From Phaseolus vulgaris (Eukaryota; Streptophyta; Magnoliopsida; Fabales; Fabaceae), in NCBI RefSeq assembly GCF_000499845.2, contig NC_023754.2:6836477-6900476 (forward strand): DNA of 64,000 bases. The letters run 5' to 3'. The stretch's first letter is position 1; each line of letters opens with the position of its first letter. The notes beneath the pieces are model-generated. The model worked only from the letters and a program-made list of their open reading frames with translations, made no database searches and was not told where the DNA came from. The position numbers were made by a program, and so were the translations under genes. Shown here in pieces: positions 30,923-41,408 of the stretch.

Positions 30923-31855
30923 TCACAAACCTTTTATAAAAACTAGCAAGGCCATGAAAGCTTCGTACCCATTCACATTGGTGGGTGTAGGCCAATGTTG
31001 AATTGCTGCAACTTTCGTTTGATCTACATGCACCCCTTTATAATTTACGAAAAACCCTATATGATATAATGCAAAGAAACATTTAGCATGATTAGCATAT
31101 AACTTCTCCTTCCTAAGAGTTTTTAAGACTTGCCTAACATGTGACTCATGATCTTCTAAAGACAAGCTATATATAAGGATATCATCAAAATTAACTACAA
31201 CAAATTTGAATGTTCTTAAAACATGATGCATGAGTCACATGAAGGTACTAAGAGCATCAGTCAAGCCAAAAGGCATGACTAACCACTCATATAAGCCAAA
31301 TTTGGTCTTAAAAGCGGTTTTCCATTCATCACCTTGTTTAATACGAATTTGATTGTAACCACTCTTAAGATCAATTTTGGAAAATATTTTAGACCCAAAC
31401 AATTCATCCAACAAGTCGTTTAACCTAAGGATGGGATGCTTATACTTGATGGTAATTTTATTTATAGCGCGACAATCCGTACACATCCTCCATGTCCCAT
31501 CTTTTTTAGGGACAAGTATGATAGTCATAGCACATGGGCTCATGCTATCTTGTACCCACCTCTTAGCAATTAAACCCTCAACTTGTTCTTGAATGTCTTT
31601 AGCCTCTTTGGGATTGGTCCTATATGCTGGACGATTTGGTAAAGAAACCCCGCGCGTGAAGTCGATTTGATGTTCAATCCCTCTTAGAGGTGGTAAGCCT
31701 TTAGGAGGATCTTGAAACACGTCTTCATATTCCTTTACCAAGTTATTCAAACACGTGGGACTATTCTTAGCCAACTGACAATCAATAATCCTAGGAATAG
31801 CTAAAAAAATAGGCTTTTGAGCAACTATTACCTTTTTTATTTGTTGTGTGGACAT
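30923..31855 (-). pseudogene. Gypsy reverse transcriptase
   Basis: This contains DFTRGVSLPNRPAYRTNPKE, LVPKKDGTWRMCTDCRAINK, LDELFGSKIFSKIDLKSGYN and LYEWLVMPFGL, the canonical gypsy RT blocks. A TGA at about 31232-31234 interrupts the frame where Arg is expected. The catalytic box reads VNFDDILIYS, with the usual Tyr replaced by Asn. It continues toward RNase H (30570-30995) after a frameshift. Confidence 0.85.
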
Positions 31856-32841
31856 GAGAAGGCTTCTCTTGAAACTTTTTTTTTTATCATTTTCTCTCTC
31901 TTTTCTCTCATTTTAACTTGGTCCTCATGGACTTCCTTTGGAGTGAGAGATTTAAGTATGACCTTGTGTCCATGGAAGTTAAAAGAAATTTTGCTGGTAA
32001 AGCCATCATGAAAAACTTTTCTATCAAATTGCCATGGCCTACCTAAAAGAATATGTGTGGCTTCAATTGGTACAACATCACACAAGACCTCATCTTTATA
32101 TTTACCAATAGAAAATGCAATAAGGACTTGCTTGATAACAATAATTTCACCTACCTCAGTTAACCATTGTAATTTGTAGGGCTTGGCATGAGAGATGGTA
32201 GACAATCCAAGCTTATCTACCACTCTTGTGCTTGCCACATTAGCACAACTTTCCCCATCCACAATTAAAGAGCATAACCTATCATTAATAAGACATCTTG
32301 CATGAAAAATATTTTCTCTTTGACTTTCATCAAAGGGTTTCAAAACTTGTCCAAGCATTTGTCTTATCACTAATAGGTCACCTTCATGTGGACTTTCACT
32401 CTCATGCTCACTTGGGGATCTAGAAGGTGAGGAACGTCTAGAGTTTTCGGACTCATGCTCACTAACCACAACCCCATCATGCATATACATATTTCGTTTA
32501 GAAGGGGAATTAGAAGCAATATGTCCATAGCCTAAGCATTTAAAACATTTCTTACTAGACGATTTAGTTGGTGATTTAGGCGTGGGAATGGAAGTAGAAG
32601 AATTAGAATCTCTTGGTTTGAAAGTAGAATCTTTAGAAGGAAACTTTGAAAAAGATTTATTTTTGTTTTTCCAAGAAGAGTGGTAATAGCCATCATTAGA
32701 AGAATTTTTGAAAGCATTTTTCATTGCAATTTGAGATTCAACTTTGCTAGCAAGGTGAACTAAAGTTTGTAAAGAAGAATATTCTTGAAGCTCTACCACA
32801 TCTTGAATGTCCCTTCTAAGACCACTAACAAATCTAGCCAT
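31837..32841 (-). pseudogene. Gypsy gag C-terminal part and protease
   Basis: A 334-codon frame. MARFVSGLRRDIQDVVELQE is the gag end, followed by a Ser/Lys-rich linker, the CCHC-like knuckle CFKCLGYGHIAS (final Cys replaced by Ser), then the aspartic protease region LIVDGESCANVASTRVVDKL, in which the usual DSG active site reads DGE. The frame ends in a Lys-rich run (KREKMIKKK) where a run of A/T bases has probably slipped. RT follows in another frame. Confidence 0.75.
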
Positions 32842-33163
32842 CTTATAGCATCTTCACTCTCATTCATATTAACTTTAACTAAAAGCGTGTCGAGTTCTTT
32901 AAAATAATCATCCACACTTAGCGTGCCTTGATGAAACCTTTGGAGTTTCAACAATAGGTCTTTCCTAAAGTGTGGAGGAACAAATCTATCTCACAAGCAA
33001 GCTTTTAAATCGTTCCAAGAGACCACAGACGACCTCTTGTTTAGCCCAATGTCCATGAGAGTCTGATGCCACCATTGCATGGCATAGTCTAAGAATTCTA
33101 AAGATGTTAGTCTAACCCTTTGATCATCTAAGACCCCATGTACATGAAAAATTTGCTCAACCT

Positions 33164-33375
33164 TAGAGGTTGATGGATAAGATCTTCATGGGAATGAAAC
33201 TGTTGTATAATTCACTAAAAGTCGGCTAAGCTAAAAGTGGTTTAACAACCTTCAATCTTTAATGAGAATTACCTTCACTTATATACTCTAAATTTACTCT
33301 ATCTTTAATTTAATTGATGTGAGATCTTCGAACTATATCTTTAGAATAACAAAAACTGACTTCTTTACAATTGTA
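33164..33375. other. Tat RT scrap and spacer repeated at 61324
   Basis: 33164-33240 (TTAGAGGTTGATGGATAAGA, then TCTTCATGGGAATGAAACTG) recurs at 61324-61400, where it is the end of a Tat reverse-transcriptase fragment. 33270-33375 resembles 63810-63920. Both copies precede minus-strand SAUR remnants. Confidence 0.6.
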
Positions 33376-33679
33376 TCACATAAGAATATCTATCTCAGTC
33401 TCCATTGGCATAATTAGCAGCAAATTTAAATGACAGATGACATTTAAGAACCCATCCTTTCGGCATGGAACTGGAAGACCACCCGTCCGATGATCATATA
33501 TGAATTCTTCTTCTTCTTCTGCCTTATAAAGTAATTCTTGAAATAAAGGTTGGTTCATCTAAGATAATGGAATAAAAAACCGTTTCATCTTATCTCCAAC
33601 ATAAATGCAAGAAAGCCTATTGGAACTTCAATCCACTAAATGATCTTTGTCTCGTAATACTCGTTATGCGGAAACCCGT
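33376..33679 (-). pseudogene. SAUR pseudogene, start codon lost
   Basis: Minus-strand relative of the gene at 25350-25631. Where that gene has ATG-GGT-TTC-CGC-ATA, this copy reads ACG-GGT-TTC-CGC-ATA (ACG at 33679-33677). The core is frameshifted (deletion in the GYIAVYVG region) but still shows [34 protein letters not shown] and NVICHLN. One or two extra Glu codons lie in the EEE run, and the usual stop is replaced by readthrough to 33376. Confidence 0.85.
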
Positions 33680-34273
33680 AACATTATATTCCTCCACGCA
33701 ACAAATAATATACTGTGATAACTTGTTTGAGATTCTTGAATTCTACAAAGGAGTCTACCAAAACACAGGGATCACATGGTGTTGTCTTAGCGATGGCTTC
33801 AAAAGGGTAGGAATTTCAATGATGGACATGCTTTTGAGATTATGGCTAACACATTTATCCACTTCAAGTTAAAGACATCAAGAAGGGTCAAACCAAATGC
33901 TTGTTCATTGATTATCCTACTATATAGCTCTTTCAATGATGGACATGCTTGGACATCTCATTAATAAATGACAGCTATTGATGTCAATCACGTACCCACT
34001 TGTATCAATCACGTACCCACTTGTATAAGAGAAGAGAAACCAATGTCTAAACCGTGAGTTTTCTCAAATTTAAATGGAGGTAAGAAGAGAAATGAAATTC
34101 AATACAAGTTCATGCGACACTATATATGAACCATAGTCTTGAAAACTGACATCTGAACTTCCATAAACGAAGCTGGCAGTCCTATCCATGCATAATCAAT
34201 GTCAACATCATGCCACTACATTTTCATTTTGCCTATACATGTGAGACTCCTCTTGGACATTACCACATGCCCT
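33680..34273. other. Upstream region of the SAUR gene at 34494
   Basis: From about 33790 this is nearly identical to 6190-6656. One 21-bp stretch (TCAATCACGTACCCACTTGT plus A) is tandemly doubled at 33984-34025; the 6190 copy has it once. Confidence 0.7.
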
Positions 34274-34363
34274 TGTCTCTCAGTTGCTCCCATCACTATT
34301 ATCTCATAATCTTTCACCAATAATTCAAGTACCCTTCTTACATAAGCTTTATCTATATATATT
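34274..34363 (+). promoter_or_regulatory. SAUR promoter: AuxRE and TATA box
   Basis: TGTCTC lies at 34274-34279 and TATATATATT at 34354-34363, 131 bases before the ATG, the same arrangement as at 6657-6746. Confidence 0.6.
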
Positions 34364-34493
34364 CACGGTTACAAGCATTTTGGAACCAACACAAATCATT
34401 CACATCTTGAAGAAACAAAATTCATAAGCCTCAGCTCTCAAGCTCTTTTCATACCATTTTGTTATCAAGTCTGAGCAAATATACAACACAACA

Positions 34494-34772
34494 ATGGGCT
34501 TTCGTTTACCTAGTATCAGAAGGACATCATTCGCAGCAAACCAAACATCTTCTAAGGGTATGGAGGTGCCAAAGGGTTATCTTGCAGTGTACGTTGGAGA
34601 GAAAATGAAGCGATTTGTGATCCCCATATCATACTTGAGCCAACCTTCATTCCAAGACATGTTGAGTGAAGCAGAGGAAGAGTTTGGATATGATCATCCC
34701 ATGGGTGGTCTTACGATTCCTTGCAGTGAAGATGTCTTCCAAAGCACAACTTCACACTTGAATAGGCATTAA
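34494..34772 (+). CDS. SAUR family auxin-induced protein, 92 aa (twin of 6877-7155)
   Basis: Intronless SAUR gene whose translation is identical to that at 6877: [51 protein letters not shown]. About 1 kb of surrounding DNA is also nearly identical, so the two arose by a recent duplication of a whole promoter-gene unit. This copy lies inside the 13.6-kb block within the CACTA element, yet its AuxRE, TATA box and ORF are intact, so it may well be expressed. The same family role (PP2C.D inhibition, growth by cell expansion) is expected. Confidence 0.94.
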   Translation: MGFRLPSIRRTSFAANQTSSKGMEVPKGYLAVYVGEKMKRFVIPISYLSQPSFQDMLSEAEEEFGYDHPMGGLTIPCSEDVFQSTTSHLNRH

Positions 34773-35416
34773 GTTTTGTATTATAGAAGTCTGACACAGA
34801 ATTGAAGAGCCATTTTTTCATAGGCATCTTCTCAATTTGTAAACATAACTCCTTTTTGAGTAATAGGAAACACACTAAGAATAACATGTTTGCTTCTTTT
34901 TATTTGTTTAATGACAACGAGTTCAACTAATCAAAAGGCCCCTCTATGTTTTCTCTTTTTTAGATTGCAAATATTAACTTCACCCAGTATAAGCAGGGTT
35001 TCTCGCTGTAAAATAAAAGCAAAACGTGGCTGTCCGATGAAATTCAAGGCATTTATAGAACACATGTTTCTTAGCATTGGAAGAACAACAATATATTACT
35101 AGAACCAACGTGAAGGATTATCAATAATTTATATATTTCCTCATCCAATTGAAAGAAGGAACATAAAATTACGTGCAATACATGATGATCTGTTTGCTTT
35201 AAGGATTGCAAACTACTTTCATTCTTTTTTAAGAACTTGAACTTGGTGACGGGTAGTGGCTTAGTGAAAACATTTGTAAGGTGATTTTTATAAAAGATAT
35301 ACACACAAGGCTTCTAGAAGAAGGCTAATATCATTTTTTTTTGTCTTTGCTCAATTCTTTGTCATTTCTCGTTGTACTGTTGAATAAACTTTAAATGTAA
35401 TTTGTGGGTTTTAAAA
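34773..35416. other. SAUR 3' flank and spacer
   Basis: No gene is seen. 34773-34868 follows the 3' flank of the 6877 copy, then the sequences diverge. Confidence 0.55.
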
Positions 35417-35675
35417 TTAGAAGTTACTAGAAAATAGTAGAATGAGAATTTGGATATGTGAAAGGTCAAAAGTTGTGAGTGAGATTTTAATTATGTTGTT
35501 AGTGGGATTTTAAGGCCATAATGAAGATTTTTCTAAAAGAGCTTCCTAAAGCCTATAAATAGGATGCTCTCTCAGTTGTAATATGCACCATAGAAAGAAA
35601 TACAATAGAGAGAAATACAAGAAGAAAAGTGTTTCTTTAGAGAAAATCCAAGTGTGAGTGGTTGTCTGTTTTTCA
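35417..35675 (+). repeat. 5' LTR of the decayed copia element
   Basis: It shares GAAGTTACTA at its start and GGTTGTCTGTTTTTCA at its end with 40667-40926, and contains CCTATAAATAGGATGCTCTC, a TATA-box candidate. The exact left boundary is uncertain by a few bases. Confidence 0.8.
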
Positions 35676-35768
35676 ATTTGGTATCAAGAGTCAATGGCAA
35701 ATGTGACGGGTCAAATACCGCTACCACGGTTAACGAAGACGACCAAATATGATAACTAGAGCATTCAA

Positions 35769-36402
35769 ATGAAACCTCTTCTCGGTTATCAAGATGAGTG
35801 GGAGGTGGTCGAAGAAGGTTTCGAAGAACCAATAAATTCCGCGGGTTATACGACGGCTCAAACCAAGGCATTGAAAGAGATGCGATCAAAAGATAAGGCG
35901 ACACTATACATGTTGTTTCGAGCGGTTGATGAGTCGAGCTTTGAGAAGATTGTTAATGCAACTACATCAAAAGAAGCGTGGGACATCTTAAAAAAGGTGT
36001 TCAAAGGAGCCGACCGAGTCAAGCAAGTGCGTCTACAAACTCTTCGTGGTGAGTTAAAGAGCATGAAGATGATGGATTCATAAAGTGTATCTGACTACAT
36101 CACGCGAATACAGACTGTGGTGAATCAACTCAACCGAAATGGTGAAACGTTGACCGATGCATGAGTTGTGGAGAAGATTTTGAGAACATTAACCGACAAT
36201 TTTGAGAGCATTGTGTGTGCGATAGAAGAGTCAAAGGACCTAACGACGCTCACAGTCGACGAGTTCGTTGGTTTTCTCGAGGCACACGAGCAACGAAAGA
36301 AGAAGAAGAAGGAGGAAAGACTCGAGCAAGTACTTCGAACCAAGGCGTCGATAAAAAACGAAAACGTACTCTATCATCAAAATTCTCGAAGTAGAGGACA
36401 TG
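35769..36402 (+). pseudogene. Copia gag (stops and frame breaks)
   Basis: A gag N-terminal half of the UBN2 type: EMRSKDKATLYMLFRAVDES, then EAWDILKKVFKGADRVKQVR, LQTLRGELKSMKM, then in-frame TAA and TGA, then LEAHEQRKKKKKEER. It ends where the gypsy fragment interrupts it. The zinc-knuckle region resumes after 37383. Confidence 0.8.
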
Positions 36403-37375
36403 ATGGAGATCAGGGCCAAGGACAAATAGAAGCCAATCAACAAGGACAAGAAGAGGAAGAGGATCAAGAGGTAGATGCGCAAGACGTTATTCATCCTCCT
36501 CAAAGGCTTACAAGAAGCATGTTCAAGGCCTTAGGAAATAATGGACAATTATTTTCTTTATTTGTGATATCTTTGGTAGATGGTGCTTAAGAGGGAAACA
36601 TAAGAAACCTCTTTTGTAAAAGCATCCTTATTTGTAGTTTAGAAATATTAGAAGCTTAGGGGGGTGTGAACTTAGTAAGGGATGCTAGGGGGAGTGTAGA
36701 TATGAGTTAGGAGGTGCCAAACTAGGAAGGAAAGTCACACTTCCTTCATGCACTAGTTGGCGCCGAAGTTACATGTCATTTAGGGGCACATTTGCATTTG
36801 ATTAGCTTTGCATTTCAGCACCTTATAGGCTATAAATAAAGGTGCTTAGCTTGTACAAATCAGATTTGGAATTTGAAGTAAGAAAACTCTACTCAATTTG
36901 AGAGAGAAATTGGAAGAGCTTTGGTGCCTTCATCAAGTCTTATCTTGGGTGTCAATGGTGAACCTCAAGTGGCGGCAACACACTAATCTTGGAGTATCCA
37001 CACTCTAAGTGGCGTGATCACTCACCTATTCTTCCATCTCCATAAGTTTTCTATTCTCATTCTTTGTTTCTTCTTCATGTTCATGTTCTAGCTTACTTGT
37101 TCTTCAATTCTGTTCGGTGCCTTTGCTGTATTTTCAATTCTGTTTGGTATTTTCCTTTCATTGGCTGAATTCAATTGTTGTTTCTTCAATTCTTGTGGTT
37201 GTGATTCAATTTGACAATACATGGACTTCCATGTGAGCTTTGGTTCGGTGCAAAGTCTTGGTGAGTTTTGAAGTATAACTTGATGCAATTCTAACTAAAG
37301 TGCCAATTCATGACCAACTCAAGTTGTTCCTAAGAATGTCAAAGAATCATGTATTCTTGCTATTGCATTCACATC
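36403..37375 (+). mobile_element. Gypsy 3'-end fragment plus LTR inserted in copia gag
   Basis: Flanked by AGGACATG at 36395-36402 and 37376-37383. It begins with the end of a pol ORF (PPQRLTRSMFKALG), has a polypurine tract GCTAGGGGGAG at about 36684-36694, and then an LTR from TGTAGATATG (36695) to TTCACATCA (37376). No 5' LTR or other pol sequence is present. The LTR contains CTATAAATAAAGGTGCTTAG, also found in the minus-strand LTR at 62681-63388. Confidence 0.7.
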
Positions 37376-37383
37376 AGGACATG

Positions 37384-38693
37384 TTTGGAAATTGTGGAAA
37401 CGGTCAAGGTGGTAAAGGCAGTAGTCATGAAGGGTACTATAAGGAGAAGGAACAGTAGAGCCAACCAAATTGGCGTTGAAGAGGACGTGGTCGAGGAAGA
37501 GGCAGACGATCAAATTACTCCAACATCGAGTGCTACAAATGTCACAAATAGGGTCACTATGTGAAGGATTGCAACTCCGACAAATGTTATAATTGTGATA
37601 AAGTGGGGCATTTTGCTATATAAAGATAGAAGAGGCCACCAACCTAGCCTTGGAAGATGAAACGAATGAAGGTGTTCTCTTGATGGCTCAAGATGAAGTC
37701 AACATTAATAGTGACACTCTGTGGCACCTCGACTCGGGAGCAAGCAACCATATGTGCGCTCATAATTACCTATTCAAAGAGATGCAAAAGATTGAAGATG
37801 GTCATGTGTCATTTGGAGATGCATCAAATGTGGAGGTCAAAGGCTGAGGTACGGTTCGGTACTTACAAAAAGATGGCTAATTGGGTCACTCCAAGATGTT
37901 TATTACGTACCAGACCTCATGACCAACATTTTGAGTATAGGGCAACTCACGAAGAAAGGTTACTCAATATTTTTAAAAGATCGGCTACTACACTTGAAGA
38001 ACAAGCAAGGGCGTTTGGTTGCGATAATCGAGACGATAAGAAATCATATGTACAAGTTAAATTTAAGAAGCATACTAGAAAAATGTTTGGAAGTCAACAT
38101 TGAAGATAAGGCATCGTTATGGCATCTTCATCATTGGTCACCTACATCATTGTGGTTTAAAAGAGTTAGCGAAGAAGAATATGGTGCACAGGCTACCCAA
38201 CATGGACTACGAGGGAAAATTTTGTGAAGAATGTGTGCTCAGCAAGCATGTGAGAACCTCGTTTCCAAAGAAGGCTCAATATTCGGCTAAGAAACCTCTC
38301 AAATTGATTCATATCGACATATGTGGACCAATTACTCCAAAATCCTTTAGCGGTAAAAGGTATTTCATTACTTTTATCGATGATTTCTCACAAAAAGCTT
38401 GGGTTTATTTTCTAAAGGAAAAATCCGAGGCATTCGAGGTGTTAAAAAAGTTCAAGGTGATGGTGGAAAAGACAACTGATAGACAAATCAAAGTTGTACG
38501 ATTCGATAGAGGTGGCGAGTATGCTTCGACGACTTTCATGAAGTATTGCAAGGAGCAAGGCATAAGGCGATTTCTAACTGCACCGTACACTCCTCAACAA
38601 AATGGTGTGGCCAAGAGGAAGAACCAGACCATTCTCTACATGGTTCGATCAATGCTTAAGAGAAAAAGATGCCAAAGGAATTGTGGGCGGTAG
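37384..38693 (+). pseudogene. Copia zinc knuckle, protease and integrase
   Basis: After a C-x2-C-x4-H-x4-C knuckle (coding for IECYKCHK, shifted), the protease region LWHLDSGASNHMCAH holds the DSG active site (about 37725). Integrase follows: HHCC remnants, [10 protein letters not shown] with the first Asp, [11 protein letters not shown] with the second, then [14 protein letters not shown], in which Lys stands where the catalytic Glu is expected. The parts are in at least three frames. Not functional. Confidence 0.8.
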
Positions 38694-39433
38694 TTGTGCA
38701 ATTCGCCATCTATGTGCAAAACCAATGTCCACATGTGAAGTTAGATGATCAAACACCACAAGAGGCTTGGAGCGGACAAAAGCCAACAATTTCTCATCTC
38801 AAAGTGTTTAGTAGTGTGGCTTATGCACATATACCAGACCGACGAAGAACAAAGCTTGAAGACAAAAGGAAAAGGTATATTTTTATTGGGTATGATGAGA
38901 AGACAAAAGGATACAAGCTCTTTGATCCGATAAGCAAAAAGGTGATGGTGAGTCGTGATATGGGAATAAATGAAGCAAGCGAGTGGGATTGGAACAATTA
39001 TTAAGAGGTTATGATTGAGGTTGGAGAATCATTAGTCGTTGCACCGACAAGTATAAATTCCAAAACTACTGATGATGAAAACGAACCACGACAACCTAAA
39101 ATGCGAAGTTTTGCAAAATTTGTATGATTCGACTAATGAGGTACATCTTGTATGTCTTTTGGCAGTTGCAGAAAATATCAGCTTTGAAGAGGCGGTGCTA
39201 GACAAGAAGTGGCAAACTGCCATGGATGAGGAGATTAAAGCGATTGACCACAACAACATATGGGAGTTAACATAATTGCTAGAGGGAAGTAAGCCCATTG
39301 GTGTGAAGTGGGTATTCAAGAAAAAGATGAATGCTCAAGGCGAGATAGAGAGGAACAAGGCACGACTCGTTGTGAAGGGATACAAACAAAAGGAGGGAAT
39401 TGACTACGATGAGGTGTTTGCTCTGTTATAAGA

Positions 39434-40640
39434 ATGGAGATGATTCGGTTGCTTATTTCCCAAGCGACTCAATTTAAATGGCTGATATTTAAAATGGACG
39501 TCAAGTCGGCATTCTTGAATGGTGTGCTTGAAGAAGAAGTCTACATCGGACAACCACTTGGGTACATGAAAATCGGAGAAGAGAAGAACGCACTTTACAG
39601 GTTGAAACAAGCACCGCGGGCATGGAATACTCGTATCGATACATACTTCAAGGAGAACGAGTTCAAGCAATGTTCTTACGAGCAGGCTCTTTACGCAAAG
39701 AACCGTGGAGGTAACATGATATTTGTTGCTCTTTATGTTGATGATCTCATTTTTATGGGTAACAATAATGAGATGATAGAAGAGTTTAAAGGCAGAATGT
39801 GACAAAATTTGACATGACAAATTTGGGATTGATGAAGTTTTTCCTTGGTTTGGAGGTTAGAAAAAAGAAACGAGTATTTTTGTATCAAAATAGATTTTGA
39901 AGAAGTACAAGATGGCAAATTGCAACCCAATCTCAATACCAATGGAACCAGGTTCAAAACTCTCAAAGTTCGATGGAGGAGAACGTGTCGATGCAAGTAG
40001 ATACCGGAGTTTGGTAGGAAGCCTTCGTTATCTCACATGCACGAGGTCAGATCTTTCATTAAGTGTCGACATCATAAGCCGATTCATGGAGGAACCGGTT
40101 CACTCACATTGGAAGGCGTTGAAGCGAGTCCTACGTTACATCCAAGGTACTGTATCACTCGAATTGTTCTACTCAAAAGCAAAAGATTACAAGTTGGTGG
40201 GTTAGTCTAACAGCGATTGGTGTGGAGACATAGATGATCAGAAAGTACATCGAGATATGTATTCTTTATAGGCAACACAACATTTTCATGGCTTTCCAAG
40301 AAGCAATCGATCGTGACGCTATCGACGAGTGAAGCTGAATATGTGGCAGCATCTTGGTGTGTACGTCATGCGATATGGCTTAGAAACTTGTTAAGCAAGA
40401 TGGAGTTAAACAACCAGGTGCAACCGTGATTCAAGTTGACAACAAATCAACAATTGAGTTGGCAAAGAACCCAATGAAAGAAGCAAACCCATTAACGTTC
40501 ATTTTCACTTTATCCGTGATCATGTGAAGAAAGAATGTGTGGAATTGGTGCATGTGGCAAGTCAGGATCAAGTTGCGGATATCTTCACAAAATCGCTATC
40601 GAAAATACTTTTCGACAAATAAAAGAATAGGATTGACATG
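39434..40640 (+). pseudogene. Copia reverse transcriptase and RNase H
   Basis: It has KMDVKSAFLNGVLEEEVYIG, YRLKQAPRAWNTRIDTYF and FVALYVDDLIFMGNNNE (YVDD intact), then KMANCNPISIPMEPGSKLSK and LRYLTCTRSDLS. RNase H remnants run to about 40640. The frame is broken near 39800 and again after 40205. Confidence 0.85.
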
Positions 40641-40666
40641 ATGGATGGTAGAAACATTTAAGTTAA

Positions 40667-40926
40667 TTAAAAGTTACTACAAAATAGTAGAATGGGAGTT
40701 TGGATACGTGAAAGGTCAAAAGTTGTGAGTGGGATTTTAATTATGTTGTTAGTGGGGTTTTAAGGACACAATGAAGATTTTTCTAGTAGAACTTCCTAAA
40801 GCCTATACATAGGATGCTCTCTCAGTTGTAATTATTTACCAAAAAAAAAAATACAATAGAGAGAAATACAAGAAGAAGAGTGTTTCTTTAGAGAAAATCC
40901 AAGTGTGAGTGGTTGTCTGTTTTTCA
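40667..40926 (+). repeat. 3' LTR of the decayed copia element
   Basis: Pairs with 35417-35675. An A-run insertion (CCAAAAAAAAAAATACAATAGAG) distinguishes it. It ends GTCTGTTTTTCA. Confidence 0.8.
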
Positions 40927-41408
40927 TGTACAAAAGTTTAGTCTTTATTTTATTTTTTTTGGTTCCTCTCTTTGTACATTGTTTTTTGTTTGTTTTAAAT
41001 TCTCTCTTTAGCTAGACCAATGAGTGTACTGTTTGTATATATTCAGAGCCTATGCTTTGAATTCTATAGAACCCTAAAAGAAATATTCATTCTCATATCA
41101 TTAGCCTTCCTTTCTCTCTTTTGTGTTAAGCATTAAACCAAAAGTCGTCACCAATTTTGTTTTGAAATTTGAATGGTCAATAATTATAACCTTTAATTCA
41201 AGTTTTGAATGTCATTTATAGTATGATTATGAATGTGATTTATAATATAGGATTTTTCATAAAAGATGAGAGTATGGATTATCCCTATTATAGCTTGGTG
41301 TTGTCAGTAAGGATATCTATGATTTCCTCCTGTTCCATGTTAAGGTCAATTAAATATTCAGATTCTAGATGTCAAACCATTGTATAATATCTTCAAGAGA
41401 GTTTTCGT
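40927..41408. other. SAUR-cluster spacer repeat
   Basis: Resembles 4930-5390 (AGACCAATGAGTGTA, GGATTATC(A/C)(G/C)TATT, GATTTCCTCC(C/T)GTTCCATG). No gene. Confidence 0.6.

Larger units (their letters stand above)
30053..33163 (-). mobile_element. Gypsy-type retrotransposon remnant (gag to integrase), no LTRs
   Basis: Read on the minus strand it goes from gag (from about 33160; AMQWWHQTLMDIG), through a CFKCLGYGHIAS knuckle (about 32560) and protease-like VDGESCANVAS, to reverse transcriptase (31855-30923), RNase H ([20 protein letters not shown] near 30650) and the start of integrase (GLMGHFRSTKTLETLHEHFF at about 30150). It breaks off there, inside SAUR flank. Several stops and frameshifts are present: near 31855, a stop at about 31234, and a shift near 30995. 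It has no LTR, so it is a truncated, dead copy. Confidence 0.85.
35417..40926 (+). mobile_element. Copia retrotransposon, heavily mutated, with both LTRs
   Basis: Two LTR-like copies (35417-35675 and 40667-40926) enclose copia gag, protease, integrase, reverse transcriptase and RNase H in that order. A primer-binding site TGGTATCAAGAG follows the 5' LTR at 35679-35690. The LTRs differ at many positions, and the coding region has numerous stops and frameshifts, so the insertion is old. The LTR starts no longer show a clear TG, and no target duplication was found. A 973-bp gypsy fragment sits in its gag region (36403-37375). Confidence 0.88.

Noticed and set aside
35401..35420. Target duplication for the decayed copia element
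   Set aside because: Flanks at the proposed LTR ends (before 35417 and after 40926) do not match, so no duplication is claimed.
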